A stretch of DNA of 64,000 nt from assembly GCF_000971215.1 (NCBI RefSeq), contig NZ_BBMA01000002.1:388749-452748 (forward strand), in the 5' to 3' direction. The notes under the pieces are model-generated. The model was not told the DNA's origin. It worked only from the letters and a program-made list of their open reading frames with translations, and searched no databases. Shown here piece after piece: positions 38,157-46,228 of this stretch (its first letter is position 1; each line of letters starts with the position of its first letter). This stretch comes from Demequina silvatica (GTDB lineage: Bacteria; Actinomycetota; Actinomycetes; Actinomycetales; Demequinaceae). The translations under genes were made by a program, and so were the position numbers.

Positions 38157-39974
38157 TCAGTCCGCCGTCACGGTGCCCAGCTCGTCACCGCCGGTCGCGC
38201 CCGCGCCGAGCACCAGCCCACCCGCGACCGCGTCGCCCGACACCGCCGCGCCGGTGGTGATGGTGTACGTCTCGCCCGACACGATCGCGTCCGAGGACAG
38301 CACCAGCGACTGCGAGATCTTGCCCGTGGTGAACGTCGCCACCTGGTTGCCGTCCGCGTCCGTCACGGTGATGGGCGTGCCCTCCGCGATCGCGGAGGCG
38401 AACGTGATGGTCAGCACGCCCTGCCCGTCGGCCGTGGGCGACACCAGCATCCCCGAGGCGCCTGACGCCGCGAGCGTGCCGCCGCTCACCGTGAACTCGC
38501 CGTTGACGTCGATCGCGCCGTTGCCGCTGTTGGTGGGGCCGTCGACCACCACGGTGCCGCCGGTCATGGTCGCCGTGCCGTTCGAGTCCAGCCCGTCGCC
38601 GTCGGCGTCGATGTACCAGGTGCCGCCCGAGATCTCGAGCGCACGCCCCTCGGCCGCCTGATCCATGCCGCCCATGCCGCCGGCGACCGTGGTCGCCTCG
38701 GTGCCGTCGGTGGTCCCGTCCGTCGTGGCCGTGGAGGTGGACGATGCGTCGGTCGAGTACGCCGCCGACGTCACCGACGCGGTGGTCGACGTGGAAGTGC
38801 CGGTGTCCGTGGTGGACTCCCCGGGCATCCCGCCGTCCGTGGGACGCTCGGGACGCGTGCCGTCGGACGGCATCTCGCCGCCCATTCCGCCACCCATGTC
38901 GCCGCCGGAGGACGTGCCGCCGGAGACGTTGACGCCGTCGTCGCTCGACTTGATGGTGCCGGTGCCGCCGCTGAGGCGGATGATCCCGCCCTCGAGGCCC
39001 TCGACCGACGTGGTGACGTCCACGGTGCCATCGGAGATGTGCAGGACACCGTCGGTGGTGATGCCGTCGTCGCCGGCGGCGATCGCGAGCTCTCCGCCCT
39101 CGACGGTGACCTGGTTGACCGCGTCGATGCCGTCGACCCCGGAGGTGATGTCGAGCGTGCCTCCGGAGATCCACACCACGCCCACCGCCGTCTCCTCCTC
39201 GAGGGACTCGTTGGTGGACTTCAGGCCGTCGCCCTCGGCGTCGACCGTGATGTCGCCGCCGGAGACCACCAGGTAGTCCTTGCCGCGGATGCCGTCGTCG
39301 GCGGCGGTCACGGAGATCGAGCCCGACTCGATGACCAGGCCGTCCTTGGACCCGATGCCGTCCTCGGCCACCGCGTTCACGGTGAGCGCGCCGTCGCCGG
39401 CGATCCACAGGTCCGCCGTCGAGTACAGGGTCGCGTTGGGGACGTCGGTCTCGGAGTCCGCGGCCGCGGTGGCGTCGGCCGCGTCGGACAGCGTGTTGGC
39501 GGAGCCGTCCTCGAGCCAGATCACCACCTCGTCGGCGCCCTCGATGTCGATCGCCGCGGTGTCCGCGGAGGTGATGTCGACGCCGTCGAGGATCAGGGTG
39601 ACGTCCTCGTCCTCGGTGGCGACCACCACCTGGCCCGCGGACAGGGTGCCGGACAGGCGGTAGGTGCCGCCCTCCGTGATGGTGACGGTGTCGCCGTCGA
39701 CGGTCACGCCGTCCCCGCCGGTCGAGCCGGAGTCGGACAGGGTGATGTCGGTCGCGCCGTCGAGGTCGGCGGAGGTGTCGAGGTCATTGACGCCGAGCTC
39801 GTCATAGGTGGCCTCGGTGAGCTCGGTCGAGGTCGCCGCGGTGGTGGTGGTGGTCGTGGTGGTGTCGTCGCTCGCGGTGGTCGACGTCGCGTCGGAGCCG
39901 GTGGTGGTGGAGCAGCCCGCGAGGAGCAGCGTGCCGGCGAGGATGCCGGCGAAGACGGTGGTGGGCTTGCGCAT
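38157..39974 (-). CDS. Cthe_2159-like carbohydrate-binding lipoprotein
   Basis: 605 aa. A signal peptide with lipobox (LLLAGC, Cys about residue 21) and a Thr/Ser-rich linker are followed by a parallel beta-helix of repeated units of the type GGTLDITSGVDGIDAVNQVTV, with many D-G-I/D-G-L turns. A low-complexity Gly/Met/Ser/Thr insertion (about 345-425) interrupts it. The C-terminal half continues (SGGTWYIDADGDGLDSNG). This matches the Cthe_2159 family (PF14262), which binds acidic polysaccharide or cellulose with calcium. It is the last gene of an operon with a VTC-domain protein and DUF4956 protein, an association seen in other bacteria. Confidence 0.82.
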   Translation of the reverse strand: MRKPTTVFAGILAGTLLLAGCSTTTGSDATSTTASDDTTTTTTTTAATSTELTEATYDELGVNDLDTSADLDGATDITLSDSGSTGGDGVTVDGDTVTITEGGTYRLSGTLSAGQVVVATEDEDVTLILDGVDITSADTAAIDIEGADEVVIWLEDGSANTLSDAADATAAADSETDVPNATLYSTADLWIAGDGALTVNAVAEDGIGSKDGLVIESGSISVTAADDGIRGKDYLVVSGGDITVDAEGDGLKSTNESLEEETAVGVVWISGGTLDITSGVDGIDAVNQVTVEGGELAIAAGDDGITTDGVLHISDGTVDVTTSVEGLEGGIIRLSGGTGTIKSSDDGVNVSGGTSSGGDMGGGMGGEMPSDGTRPERPTDGGMPGESTTDTGTSTSTTASVTSAAYSTDASSTSTATTDGTTDGTEATTVAGGMGGMDQAAEGRALEISGGTWYIDADGDGLDSNGTATMTGGTVVVDGPTNSGNGAIDVNGEFTVSGGTLAASGASGMLVSPTADGQGVLTITFASAIAEGTPITVTDADGNQVATFTTGKISQSLVLSSDAIVSGETYTITTGAAVSGDAVAGGLVLGAGATGGDELGTVTAD

Positions 39975-39989
39975 GATCGTTCGCCTTTC

Positions 39990-40757
39990 TCAGGCCGCGG
40001 TGGCAGCGGTGGGGGTCAGGTGGCGGCGCAGGGTGCGCGCCCAGCGGTTCGCCGGGAGCTCGGGCTGCAGCGCGGCCAGGGTGGTGCAGTACTTGGAGAC
40101 GCGGACCGGGCGGACGCCGCGCGCCCACAGCGCACGGTCCACGTCGCCCGCCCGCAAGGAGGACTTGGTCTCGAGGATGAGCGCCGAGCCGAAGCCCACG
40201 GACTCGCCGCGGGATTCGACCGCGGTGACGTCGCGGTCGATGGTCACGCGGGCGCCGTCGGCGACGAGCGTCGAGCGGCGGTAGCGGGTGGTGAGGACCG
40301 GGCCGAGCGCGTCGACCGCGTCCCCGACCTGGGGGAACGATGCGACGAACGCCCTGGCCTCGCCGTCGAGGCTTCCGCCTCGGGCCACGTGGGCGTCGAT
40401 CCACTCGCGGTGCTTGACGGTCTCGCCCTTCGCGGAGCGGAGCTTGACCTCGATCGCCCTGCCCCCGGTGTCGAGGTAGTCGCGGGTCCGCACCTTGTAG
40501 CGCGCGGGCCGGCGGCGCGCGGCGTCCCGGTAGGACTCCAGGTCGGGGGTGTCGAAGTAGACGGACGCGTAGCCGAAGGCCCGCTCGCCGTCGATCTCGA
40601 GGGCGCGCATCCCGTCCACGGCCCCGAGGACGTCGGCGAGGAGCACCGGGGACACGATGTACTTGCGGTCCACGCGGGTCAGCAGCGCGGCCTCGGCCTC
40701 CAGCTCGGCGAGCGTCACCGCCGGCAGCGCCGCGACCCGCTGCTCCCAGCCGGTCAT
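39990..40757 (-). CDS. VTC-domain polyphosphate polymerase-like protein
   Basis: 255 aa. VTC-family tunnel-fold motifs are visible: RVDRKYIVSP near the N-terminus, YASVYFDTPDLESYRDA, RPARYKVRTRDYLDTGGRAIEVKLRSAKGETVKHRE, LTTRYRRSTL and ILETKSS. These supply the basic and acidic residues that bind polyphosphate and metal in yeast Vtc4. By family it may polymerise or bind polyphosphate; this bacterial subgroup is not well characterised. Its ATG overlaps the stop of the DUF4956 gene, so the two proteins are made together and may form a membrane complex. Confidence 0.85.
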   Translation of the reverse strand: MTGWEQRVAALPAVTLAELEAEAALLTRVDRKYIVSPVLLADVLGAVDGMRALEIDGERAFGYASVYFDTPDLESYRDAARRRPARYKVRTRDYLDTGGRAIEVKLRSAKGETVKHREWIDAHVARGGSLDGEARAFVASFPQVGDAVDALGPVLTTRYRRSTLVADGARVTIDRDVTAVESRGESVGFGSALILETKSSLRAGDVDRALWARGVRPVRVSKYCTTLAALQPELPANRWARTLRRHLTPTAATAA

Positions 40758-41377
40758 CGCGCGACCTCGGTGGCGACGGGGCGCTCGGCGGCCAGCGAGC
40801 CGTCGAACGACGCCTCCGCGCCAAGCGCCGGCTTCGCGAGCAGCGTGTAGCGGACGTCCACCATGGTCGACTCGGTGAGGAGGTCCACCCGACGGATGGT
40901 GACGCGGTTGATCTCCGCGCCCAGGAGCAGCGCGAGGTGGTTCGCCGCCGCCTCCTCGGTGGTGAAGGCGCGGTCCAGGACCATCTGCTGCTGGCGGCTG
41001 CGGGAGAACAGGCGGGGGTTGTCGCCCACCAGGATGACGCCGAGCAGCACGGCCATCAGCGTGAAGCTGAGCGACGCGGACAGCGCGGGGAAGCCGCCCA
41101 GCAGGCCCAGCGCGATCGCGGTGAAGTAGTACGCGATCTCCGCGTGGTCCATCTCGGTCGAGCGCAGGCGGATGATCGACAGCACCGCGAAGATGCCCAT
41201 GCCGAAGCCGAGCGAGATGTCCGCGTTGGTCATCGCGTACGTCACTCCCATGACGCCGACGTTGATCGACAGGAACGCGACGATGAGGTCGCGCCGGCGA
41301 TGACGCGGGAAGTAGAGGCCGAAGACGAGGATGGAGATCGCGATCAGGTCGGCCGCGATGAAGGCGTAGTAGGGCAT
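40754..41377 (-). CDS. DUF4956 membrane protein
   Basis: 207 aa. It has about four membrane spans in the first 130 residues (AFIAADLIAISILVFGLYF; NVGVMGVTYAM; GFGMGIFAVLSIIRLRSTEM; ALGLLGGFPALSASLSFTLMAVLLGVILVG) and a soluble C-terminal domain. The GFGMGIFAVLSIIRLR stretch typifies DUF4956, which is repeatedly encoded beside VTC-domain proteins. Start at 41377 preferred because AGAGG lies 5 nt upstream. First gene of the operon, preceded by a direct-repeat site (41450-41467). Confidence 0.85.
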   Translation of the reverse strand: MPYYAFIAADLIAISILVFGLYFPRHRRRDLIVAFLSINVGVMGVTYAMTNADISLGFGMGIFAVLSIIRLRSTEMDHAEIAYYFTAIALGLLGGFPALSASLSFTLMAVLLGVILVGDNPRLFSRSRQQQMVLDRAFTTEEAAANHLALLLGAEINRVTIRRVDLLTESTMVDVRYTLLAKPALGAEASFDGSLAAERPVATEVAR

Positions 41378-41449
41378 GAGCACCTCTCAGGTCGGGGGCG
41401 TCGGAGGGGCGCTCCGGGCCTGTGTTCACCTCGAGTTAACCGACGGGAC

Positions 41450-41467
41450 CTGGGAGAAGACTGGGAG
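41450..41467 (-). promoter_or_regulatory. Direct repeat CTCCCAG-N4-CTCCCAG, site B
   Basis: The minus strand reads CTCCCAG twice with an 11-bp period, about 10 nt upstream of TTAACT, in front of the DUF4956-VTC-lipoprotein operon. Same orientation relative to transcription as sites A and C. Confidence 0.6.
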
Positions 41468-41505
41468 GGGCGCGAGAGTTGACCGGGGACGCCGCTCCCC
41501 GTCCA

Positions 41506-41523
41506 CGCCCAGCGGCCTCCCAG
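41506..41523 (+). promoter_or_regulatory. Direct repeat CGCCCAG-N4-CTCCCAG, site C
   Basis: The plus strand reads CGCCCAG-CGGC-CTCCCAG, 11-bp period, about 21 nt upstream of the GATACT -10 of the response-regulator gene. It suggests autoregulation. Confidence 0.55.
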
Positions 41524-41556
41524 CGAATGCTCAGGTTGAACCGCGATACTGGGCGC

Positions 41557-42240
41557 ATGCCTGAACGCCGCATCCTCGTGGTCGATGACGAGGACAACCT
41601 CCGCACCATGCTCTGCGCCGCCCTGCGCTATGCGGGCTACGACGTCTCCGAGGCCTCCGACGGCCAGGCCGGGCTGAAGGCCGCGCGCGAGCAGCGCCCC
41701 GATCTGATCGTGCTGGACGTGATGATGCCGGGCCTCGACGGCTTCGCGGTGACGCGCCGCCTGCGCGAGTCCGGCGACCGCACGCCCATCATCTTCCTCA
41801 CCGCGCGCGACAGCTCGCAGGACAAGGTCGAGGGCCTGACGATCGGCGGCGACGACTACCTCGAGAAGCCGTTCAACCTCGACGAGCTGGTCGCCCGCGT
41901 CGAGGCCGTGTCCCGCCGCGTCGAGCGCGCCCCGAGCGCCTCCGACGTCTACCGGGTCGCGGACCTCGAGCTCGACGACGTCGCGCACCGCGTGACCCGC
42001 GCGGGCGAGGACGTCCAGCTGTCCCCCACCGAGTACAACCTGCTGCGCCACCTCATGCAGAACACCGGCCGCGTCCTGTCGCGCGGCCAGCTGCTCGAGG
42101 GCGTGTGGGGCTACTCCCGCGACGACGACCCGGGCGTGGTGGAGACCTACATCGGCTACGTGCGACGCAAGGTCGACACCGTCGACCCCAAGCTCATCCA
42201 CACGATCCGTGGGGTGGGATACACGCTGAGGCTGCCGTGA
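41557..42240 (+). CDS. OmpR-family response regulator (TrcR/PhoP-like)
   Basis: 227 aa. The receiver domain has the acidic pair Asp10-Asp11 (ILVVDDEDN), the phosphoacceptor Asp54 (IVLDVMMPG), Thr (FLTARD) and Lys in LEKPFN. The winged helix (LSPTEYNLLRHLMQNTGRVLSRGQLLEGVWGY...VVETYIGYVRRKVD) is complete. GATACT, 6 nt before the ATG, is the likely -10. The stop overlaps the kinase GTG by 4 bp. The adjacent direct repeats suggest that it controls itself and the divergent DUF4956 operon. Confidence 0.93.
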   Translation: MPERRILVVDDEDNLRTMLCAALRYAGYDVSEASDGQAGLKAAREQRPDLIVLDVMMPGLDGFAVTRRLRESGDRTPIIFLTARDSSQDKVEGLTIGGDDYLEKPFNLDELVARVEAVSRRVERAPSASDVYRVADLELDDVAHRVTRAGEDVQLSPTEYNLLRHLMQNTGRVLSRGQLLEGVWGYSRDDDPGVVETYIGYVRRKVDTVDPKLIHTIRGVGYTLRLP

Positions 42241-43655
42241 CCGCTTCCCCGGGCATGAGCCTCCGCTCGCGCCTCCTCATCGGGCTCGGCGCGATCGCCG
42301 CGATCGCGGTCGCCGTCGCGATCGCGGTCACCGGCGTCACCCACTCGCACCTGGTCACCCAGATGGACGAGCGCCTCGCCTCCTTCTCCGGCCCGGTCGA
42401 CTACGACCGCAAGCCCACGCTCGCGGACTCCGACGACGTCCAGGGCGAGTACGCCCGCCCGTCCGAGGCGTGGCGCGCGGTCCTCGCGTCCAACGGCGAG
42501 GTCCAGGTGCTGTTCGTGCCGAACACCACGGACTCGTCCGACGCCCGGCCCCTCATCGAGGCGGCCGAGATGCCCGCGACCGGCACGTCCTACTTCACCG
42601 TCGCATCGTCCGACGGCCAGGGTGAGTGGCGCGTGCTCGCGCGCGCCACCACCGTCGGCACGGACCTCACCGCGCTGCCGCTCGACTCCGTCGAGGCCAC
42701 CACGCACCGGCTGATCCTCATCGAGGCGATCGGCATCACGTTCATCCTCGCCGCGCTCGCGGTGGTGGGCTGGTGGGTGATCAGGCTCGGCATCGCGCCC
42801 ATGCGCCGCATGGTCGACGCGTCGACACGCATCGCGGAGGGCGACCTCGACGTCCGCCTCGAGGGCAGGGGCCGCGGCAGCGAGTCCGCGGAGCTCGCCG
42901 CCTCGCTCAACACCATGGTCGACACGCTCACCGCCTCGCTCGAGGAGCGCGAGCGGTCGGAGGCGCGCCTGCGCGAGTTCGTCGCGGACGCCTCGCATGA
43001 GCTGCGCACGCCGCTCACCACCGTGCTCGGCTATGCGGAGCTGTACCGCCGCGGGGCGCTCAAGCGCGACGAGGACGTGGCGGACGCGTGGGCCCGCACC
43101 GAGGCCGAGGCGAGCCGCATGCGCCGCCTGGTCGAGGACATGCTCGAGCTCGCGCGCTACGACGCGGAGCCCCAGCTGTCCCCCATCGCGCTCGACCTCT
43201 CGCACGTGTGCGGCGAGGTGGTGCGCGACGCGACCGCTGCCCGCGAGGGCGTGACCTTCACCCTCGACGCGCCCGCCCCGGTCACCATCGAGGGCGACCC
43301 CGACCGCCTGCGCCAGGCGCTCATCAACGTGGTCACCAACGCTGCCGTGCATGGCGGCTCGCACGTCACCGTGCGCGTGACCAGGGACGATGCGCTGGCC
43401 AGGGTGGACATCGAGGACGACGGCCCCGGGATGGCACCGGAGGTGGCGGCGCGCGCCACCGAGAGGTTCGTGCGCGGCGACCACTCGCGGACCCGTGCGA
43501 CGGGCGGCTCGGGCCTGGGCCTCGCCATCACCGCCGCGATCGTCTCGGTGCACGGCGGCACGCTCGCGGTCGACTCGACCGAGGGCGAGGGCACCACGGT
43601 GAGCCTCGCGTTCCCGGCGGCGCCTCAGCCGGCGGAGGAGACGGTCGCCTCGTAG
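42237..43655 (+). CDS. Sensor histidine kinase
   Basis: 472 aa, GTG start overlapping the regulator stop (GTGA). Two membrane spans (about 11-35 and 160-182) enclose an extracytoplasmic sensor of about 120 residues. A HAMP domain follows (IAPMRRMVDASTRIAEGDLDVRLEG). The dimerisation helix has the phospho-accepting His (DASHELRTPLTT, about residue 254). The ATP domain has N box (NVVTNAAVHGG), G1 (DIEDDGPGM) and G2 (GGSGLGLAITAAI). Similar in build to TrcS/PhoR kinases. The last 31 bp overlap the convergent tetR gene. Confidence 0.95.
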   Translation: MTASPGMSLRSRLLIGLGAIAAIAVAVAIAVTGVTHSHLVTQMDERLASFSGPVDYDRKPTLADSDDVQGEYARPSEAWRAVLASNGEVQVLFVPNTTDSSDARPLIEAAEMPATGTSYFTVASSDGQGEWRVLARATTVGTDLTALPLDSVEATTHRLILIEAIGITFILAALAVVGWWVIRLGIAPMRRMVDASTRIAEGDLDVRLEGRGRGSESAELAASLNTMVDTLTASLEERERSEARLREFVADASHELRTPLTTVLGYAELYRRGALKRDEDVADAWARTEAEASRMRRLVEDMLELARYDAEPQLSPIALDLSHVCGEVVRDATAAREGVTFTLDAPAPVTIEGDPDRLRQALINVVTNAAVHGGSHVTVRVTRDDALARVDIEDDGPGMAPEVAARATERFVRGDHSRTRATGGSGLGLAITAAIVSVHGGTLAVDSTEGEGTTVSLAFPAAPQPAEETVAS

Positions 43656-44236
43656 CCCGCGAGGATCGCCTCGCACTGCGGGCCCATCGCGGTGACGAGC
43701 AGCTCCGACGCGGCCGGGTCGGTCGCGTCGGGCATGCGCAGCGCCAGCAGGATGGTCATGAGCATGCCGCGCGAGAAGAACTCGACGGTCTCCTCCGGGG
43801 TGAAGCCGGCCTGCTCGCGGACCAGGCGGTACACGGACAGGAAGCATTCGCGACCCTCGGGGCCGAACACCGGGTCGGCGCCCAGCCCGAACAGGTGCAG
43901 CAGCGCGAGCAGCGTGCCGCGGTCCGACACCAGCTCGGCGTACGCGACTCCCAGCGCGGACTGCCGCTCCTCCGAGGTCTCCGCGCCCGTGAAGGACGCG
44001 ATGACCAGGCCGAACTTCTCACGCAGCCGGTCGGTGGCGCGCCTGGCGACCTCGAGGAACAGGCGCTCCTTGGTGCCGAACATGCGCACCACGTACGCCT
44101 GGGAGATGCCGGCCTGCTTGGCGATCGCGTCGGTGGTGCCGCCCGCGTAGCCCTTGTCCCCGAACACGACGGTCGCGGCGGCGAGGATCTGCTCGCGCCT
44201 GTCGTCGCTGGTCAGACGGGCTTCTGCGGTGCTCAT
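43625..44236 (-). CDS. TetR-family repressor of the adjacent efflux pump
   Basis: 203 aa. The N-terminal helix-turn-helix (RREQILAAATVVFGDKGYAGGTTDAIAKQAGISQAYVVRMFGTKERLFLEV) is followed by a helical ligand-binding domain. Divergent from a 14-span MFS efflux pump. The intergenic region carries two copies of a palindrome (44245-44260 and 44278-44293). One overlaps the tetR -10 (TAACCT, minus strand, 6 nt before ATG), so autorepression and control of the pump are likely. Confidence 0.93.
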   Translation of the reverse strand: MSTAEARLTSDDRREQILAAATVVFGDKGYAGGTTDAIAKQAGISQAYVVRMFGTKERLFLEVARRATDRLREKFGLVIASFTGAETSEERQSALGVAYAELVSDRGTLLALLHLFGLGADPVFGPEGRECFLSVYRLVREQAGFTPEETVEFFSRGMLMTILLALRMPDATDPAASELLVTAMGPQCEAILAGYEATVSSAG

Positions 44237-44244
44237 GTTGACAG

Positions 44245-44260
44245 GTTATCAAGCGATTAC
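44245..44260. promoter_or_regulatory. TetR operator 1 (imperfect)
   Basis: GTTATCAAGCGATTAC differs in a few positions from the perfect palindrome 33 bp away. It overlaps the minus-strand -10 TAACCT of tetR (44243-44248). Confidence 0.6.
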
Positions 44261-44277
44261 TAGCGTGTCGACATGTA

Positions 44278-44293
44278 GTAATCAGTTGATTAC
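44278..44293. promoter_or_regulatory. TetR operator 2 (perfect palindrome)
   Basis: GTAATCAGTTGATTAC is a 16-bp perfect palindrome (18 with flanking A/T), 33 bp or about three helical turns from operator 1, in front of the efflux gene. Confidence 0.75.
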
Positions 44294-44318
44294 TCGCGAC
44301 CGTCCCCGGGGAGGGAAC

Positions 44319-45752
44319 ATGTCCACCACCGCACGCCGGACGCCCGTGGGTCTCGTGATCCTCGCGGCCTCGATCCCGGCCTTCATGGCGAGCCTCGACA
44401 ACCTCGTGGTCACCAACGCGCTGCCCGTCCTCGCGACAGACCTCGACGCGACCCTCGAGCAGCTCCAGTGGTTCATCAACGGCTACTCGCTCGCCTTCGC
44501 GAGCATGATCCTCATGGCGGTCGCGCTCGGCGACCGCTTCGGCCGCCGCCGCATCTTCGCGGGCGGCGTCACGCTGTTCACCTTCGCGTCCATCCTGTGC
44601 GCGCTCGCCCCGACAGCGGAGGCGCTCATCGCCGCGCGCGTGCTCCAGGGCATCGGCGGCGCGGCGCTCATGCCGCTGTCCCTCGCGATCCTCTCCACCA
44701 ACGTCTCGGCACGCATGCGGCCGGTGGCGATCGGCATCTGGGGCGGCGTCGCCGGCCTGGGCGTCGCGGTCGGGCCGCTGATCGGCGGCGCGGTGGTCGA
44801 GGGCCTGTCCTGGCACGCGATCTTCTGGCTCAACGTCCCCGTGGGCGTGCTCGCGCTCGTGCTCATCCGCGCGTTCCTCACGGAGACCCGCGGCGCCGCC
44901 GCGCGCCTCGACCTGGTCGGGCTGGCGCTCGGCATGACGGCCGTGTTCGGCCTGGTCTTCGGGATCGTGCGGGGGAACGATGCGGGGTGGACCTCCGCAC
45001 AGGTGCTCGCCGGGCTCGTGGGCGGGGCGGTCCTGCTGGCCGGCTTCCTCGCGTGGGAGCACCGCCGCCGCGACGCGGCGCTGCTGCCGCTGCGCCTGTT
45101 CCGCGACCGGTCCTTCTCCGTCGCCAACGCCGTGGGCCTGATGTTCTCCGTGGGCATCTTCGGCGCCGTGTTCATCCTCATCCAGTTCCTGCAGGTGGTG
45201 CAGGGCAGGTCGCCGCTCGAGGCGGGCGTCCTCACCATGCCGTGGACCATGGCGCCGCTGGTGGTGGCCCCCCTCACGGGCCTGGTGGCACCCCGCGTGG
45301 GCACCCGCACCCTCATCACGGCCGGCGTCGCGTTCCAGGCCGCCGGGCTCGCGTGGATCGGCACGGTCCTGGACCCCGACGTCGCGTACGCCACCCTGGT
45401 GCCCGGGTTCGTGGCGTGCGGCGTGGGCATGGGCCTGGTGTTCGCGCCCCTCGCGACGGCGGTCCTCGCCCGCATGCGCGACGAGGACCACGCGAAGGCC
45501 TCCGGCACCAACGCGACCGTCAGGGAGATCGGCGTCGCGCTCGGCATCGCCGTGCTCACCGCGGTGTTCACCGGCATGGGCGGGGAGCTCACCCCGACCG
45601 GCTACACGGACGCCGCGCAGACGGCGGTCCTGTGGGGCGCGGCGATCCTCGCCGTCACCACCGCGGTCGCGACGCTGCTGCCGTCGCGGCGCGCCGAGCT
45701 CGCCGACGCGGCCGCCGTCGAGCCCACCCGGGAGGTGCTCGTCGCGGCCTGA
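44319..45752 (+). CDS. EmrB/QacA-family (DHA2) drug efflux MFS transporter
   Basis: 477 aa, about 14 membrane spans. The first span has SLDNLVVTNALPVLATDL, with the acidic residue typical of DHA2 proton-coupled pumps. Motif A appears as GDRFGRRRIFAGG and motif C in span 5 (GVAGLGVAVGPLIGG). ATG at 44319 with GGGGAGGG upstream. Repression by the divergent TetR protein is strongly suggested. Substrate unknown, probably cationic or lipophilic antimicrobials. Confidence 0.92.
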   Translation: MSTTARRTPVGLVILAASIPAFMASLDNLVVTNALPVLATDLDATLEQLQWFINGYSLAFASMILMAVALGDRFGRRRIFAGGVTLFTFASILCALAPTAEALIAARVLQGIGGAALMPLSLAILSTNVSARMRPVAIGIWGGVAGLGVAVGPLIGGAVVEGLSWHAIFWLNVPVGVLALVLIRAFLTETRGAAARLDLVGLALGMTAVFGLVFGIVRGNDAGWTSAQVLAGLVGGAVLLAGFLAWEHRRRDAALLPLRLFRDRSFSVANAVGLMFSVGIFGAVFILIQFLQVVQGRSPLEAGVLTMPWTMAPLVVAPLTGLVAPRVGTRTLITAGVAFQAAGLAWIGTVLDPDVAYATLVPGFVACGVGMGLVFAPLATAVLARMRDEDHAKASGTNATVREIGVALGIAVLTAVFTGMGGELTPTGYTDAAQTAVLWGAAILAVTTAVATLLPSRRAELADAAAVEPTREVLVAA

Positions 45753-45775
45753 CCGTCACGCCCGCGAGCGCGGGA

Positions 45776-45808
45776 GGCCGCCCCTCGTCACCACGGCGAG
45801 GGGCGGCC
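45776..45808. terminator. Bidirectional terminator between efflux pump and cupin genes
   Basis: The hairpin GGCCGCCCCTCG / CGAGGGGCGGCC has a 9-nt loop. It overlaps the last codons of the cupin gene. Confidence 0.75.
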
Positions 45809-46216
45809 CTCGTCGCGCGTCGCGTCGTCGGGCAGGTGCGGCAGCTCGCCGCCGCCAGCGCGGATGCAGAACCAGCGCATCGGCTCGGGGCTGTCGGGCA
45901 CGCAACGCCACGTCCGCCACACACCCTGCCCCACGCGCACCGCGGTGCCAGGCCCCACGTCCACGATGTCGCCGTCGAGCGCCATCTGTCCCTGACCGGC
46001 GAGGAAGACGTAGAGCTCCTCGATGTCGCGATGGGTGTGCCAGTAGCCGGCCTCCTCGCCCGGGACGAACGCGTTGGCCGTCATCCCGATGTACTGCATC
46101 GCCAGCTCGTGGTCCACCACGCGGCGCCCGTCGCGCTGCGTGTGCGGCTGGAATCCGCCGTGGTGGTCGCGCCAGCCGTCGAGCGCGCCCATCTCCAGCA
46201 CCTGGTAATCGCCCAT
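45788..46216 (-). CDS. Cupin-domain protein
   Basis: 142 aa single beta-barrel. The metal-binding cupin motif is visible as YWHTHRDIEELYVFLAGQG (His, His, Glu) and VGPGTAVRVGQGVWRTWR in the second motif, where the usual histidine is absent. Enzymatic role unknown; the family also includes sugar isomerases and sensors. ATG at 46216 with TAGCAT 6 nt upstream on the minus strand. Confidence 0.82.
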   Translation of the reverse strand: MGDYQVLEMGALDGWRDHHGGFQPHTQRDGRRVVDHELAMQYIGMTANAFVPGEEAGYWHTHRDIEELYVFLAGQGQMALDGDIVDVGPGTAVRVGQGVWRTWRCVPDSPEPMRWFCIRAGGGELPHLPDDATRDEGRPSPW

Positions 46217-46222
46217 CCGGCG

Positions 46223-46228
46223 ATGCTA
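46223..46228 (-). promoter_or_regulatory. -10 element of the cupin gene
   Basis: Minus-strand TAGCAT ends 6 nt before the ATG and overlaps the stop codon of the upstream SRPBCC gene. Confidence 0.5.

Noticed and set aside
37887-38465. Plus-strand open frame across the gene-poor interval into the lipoprotein gene
   Set aside because: It runs antisense through the lipoprotein coding region, with low-complexity translation and no start signal.
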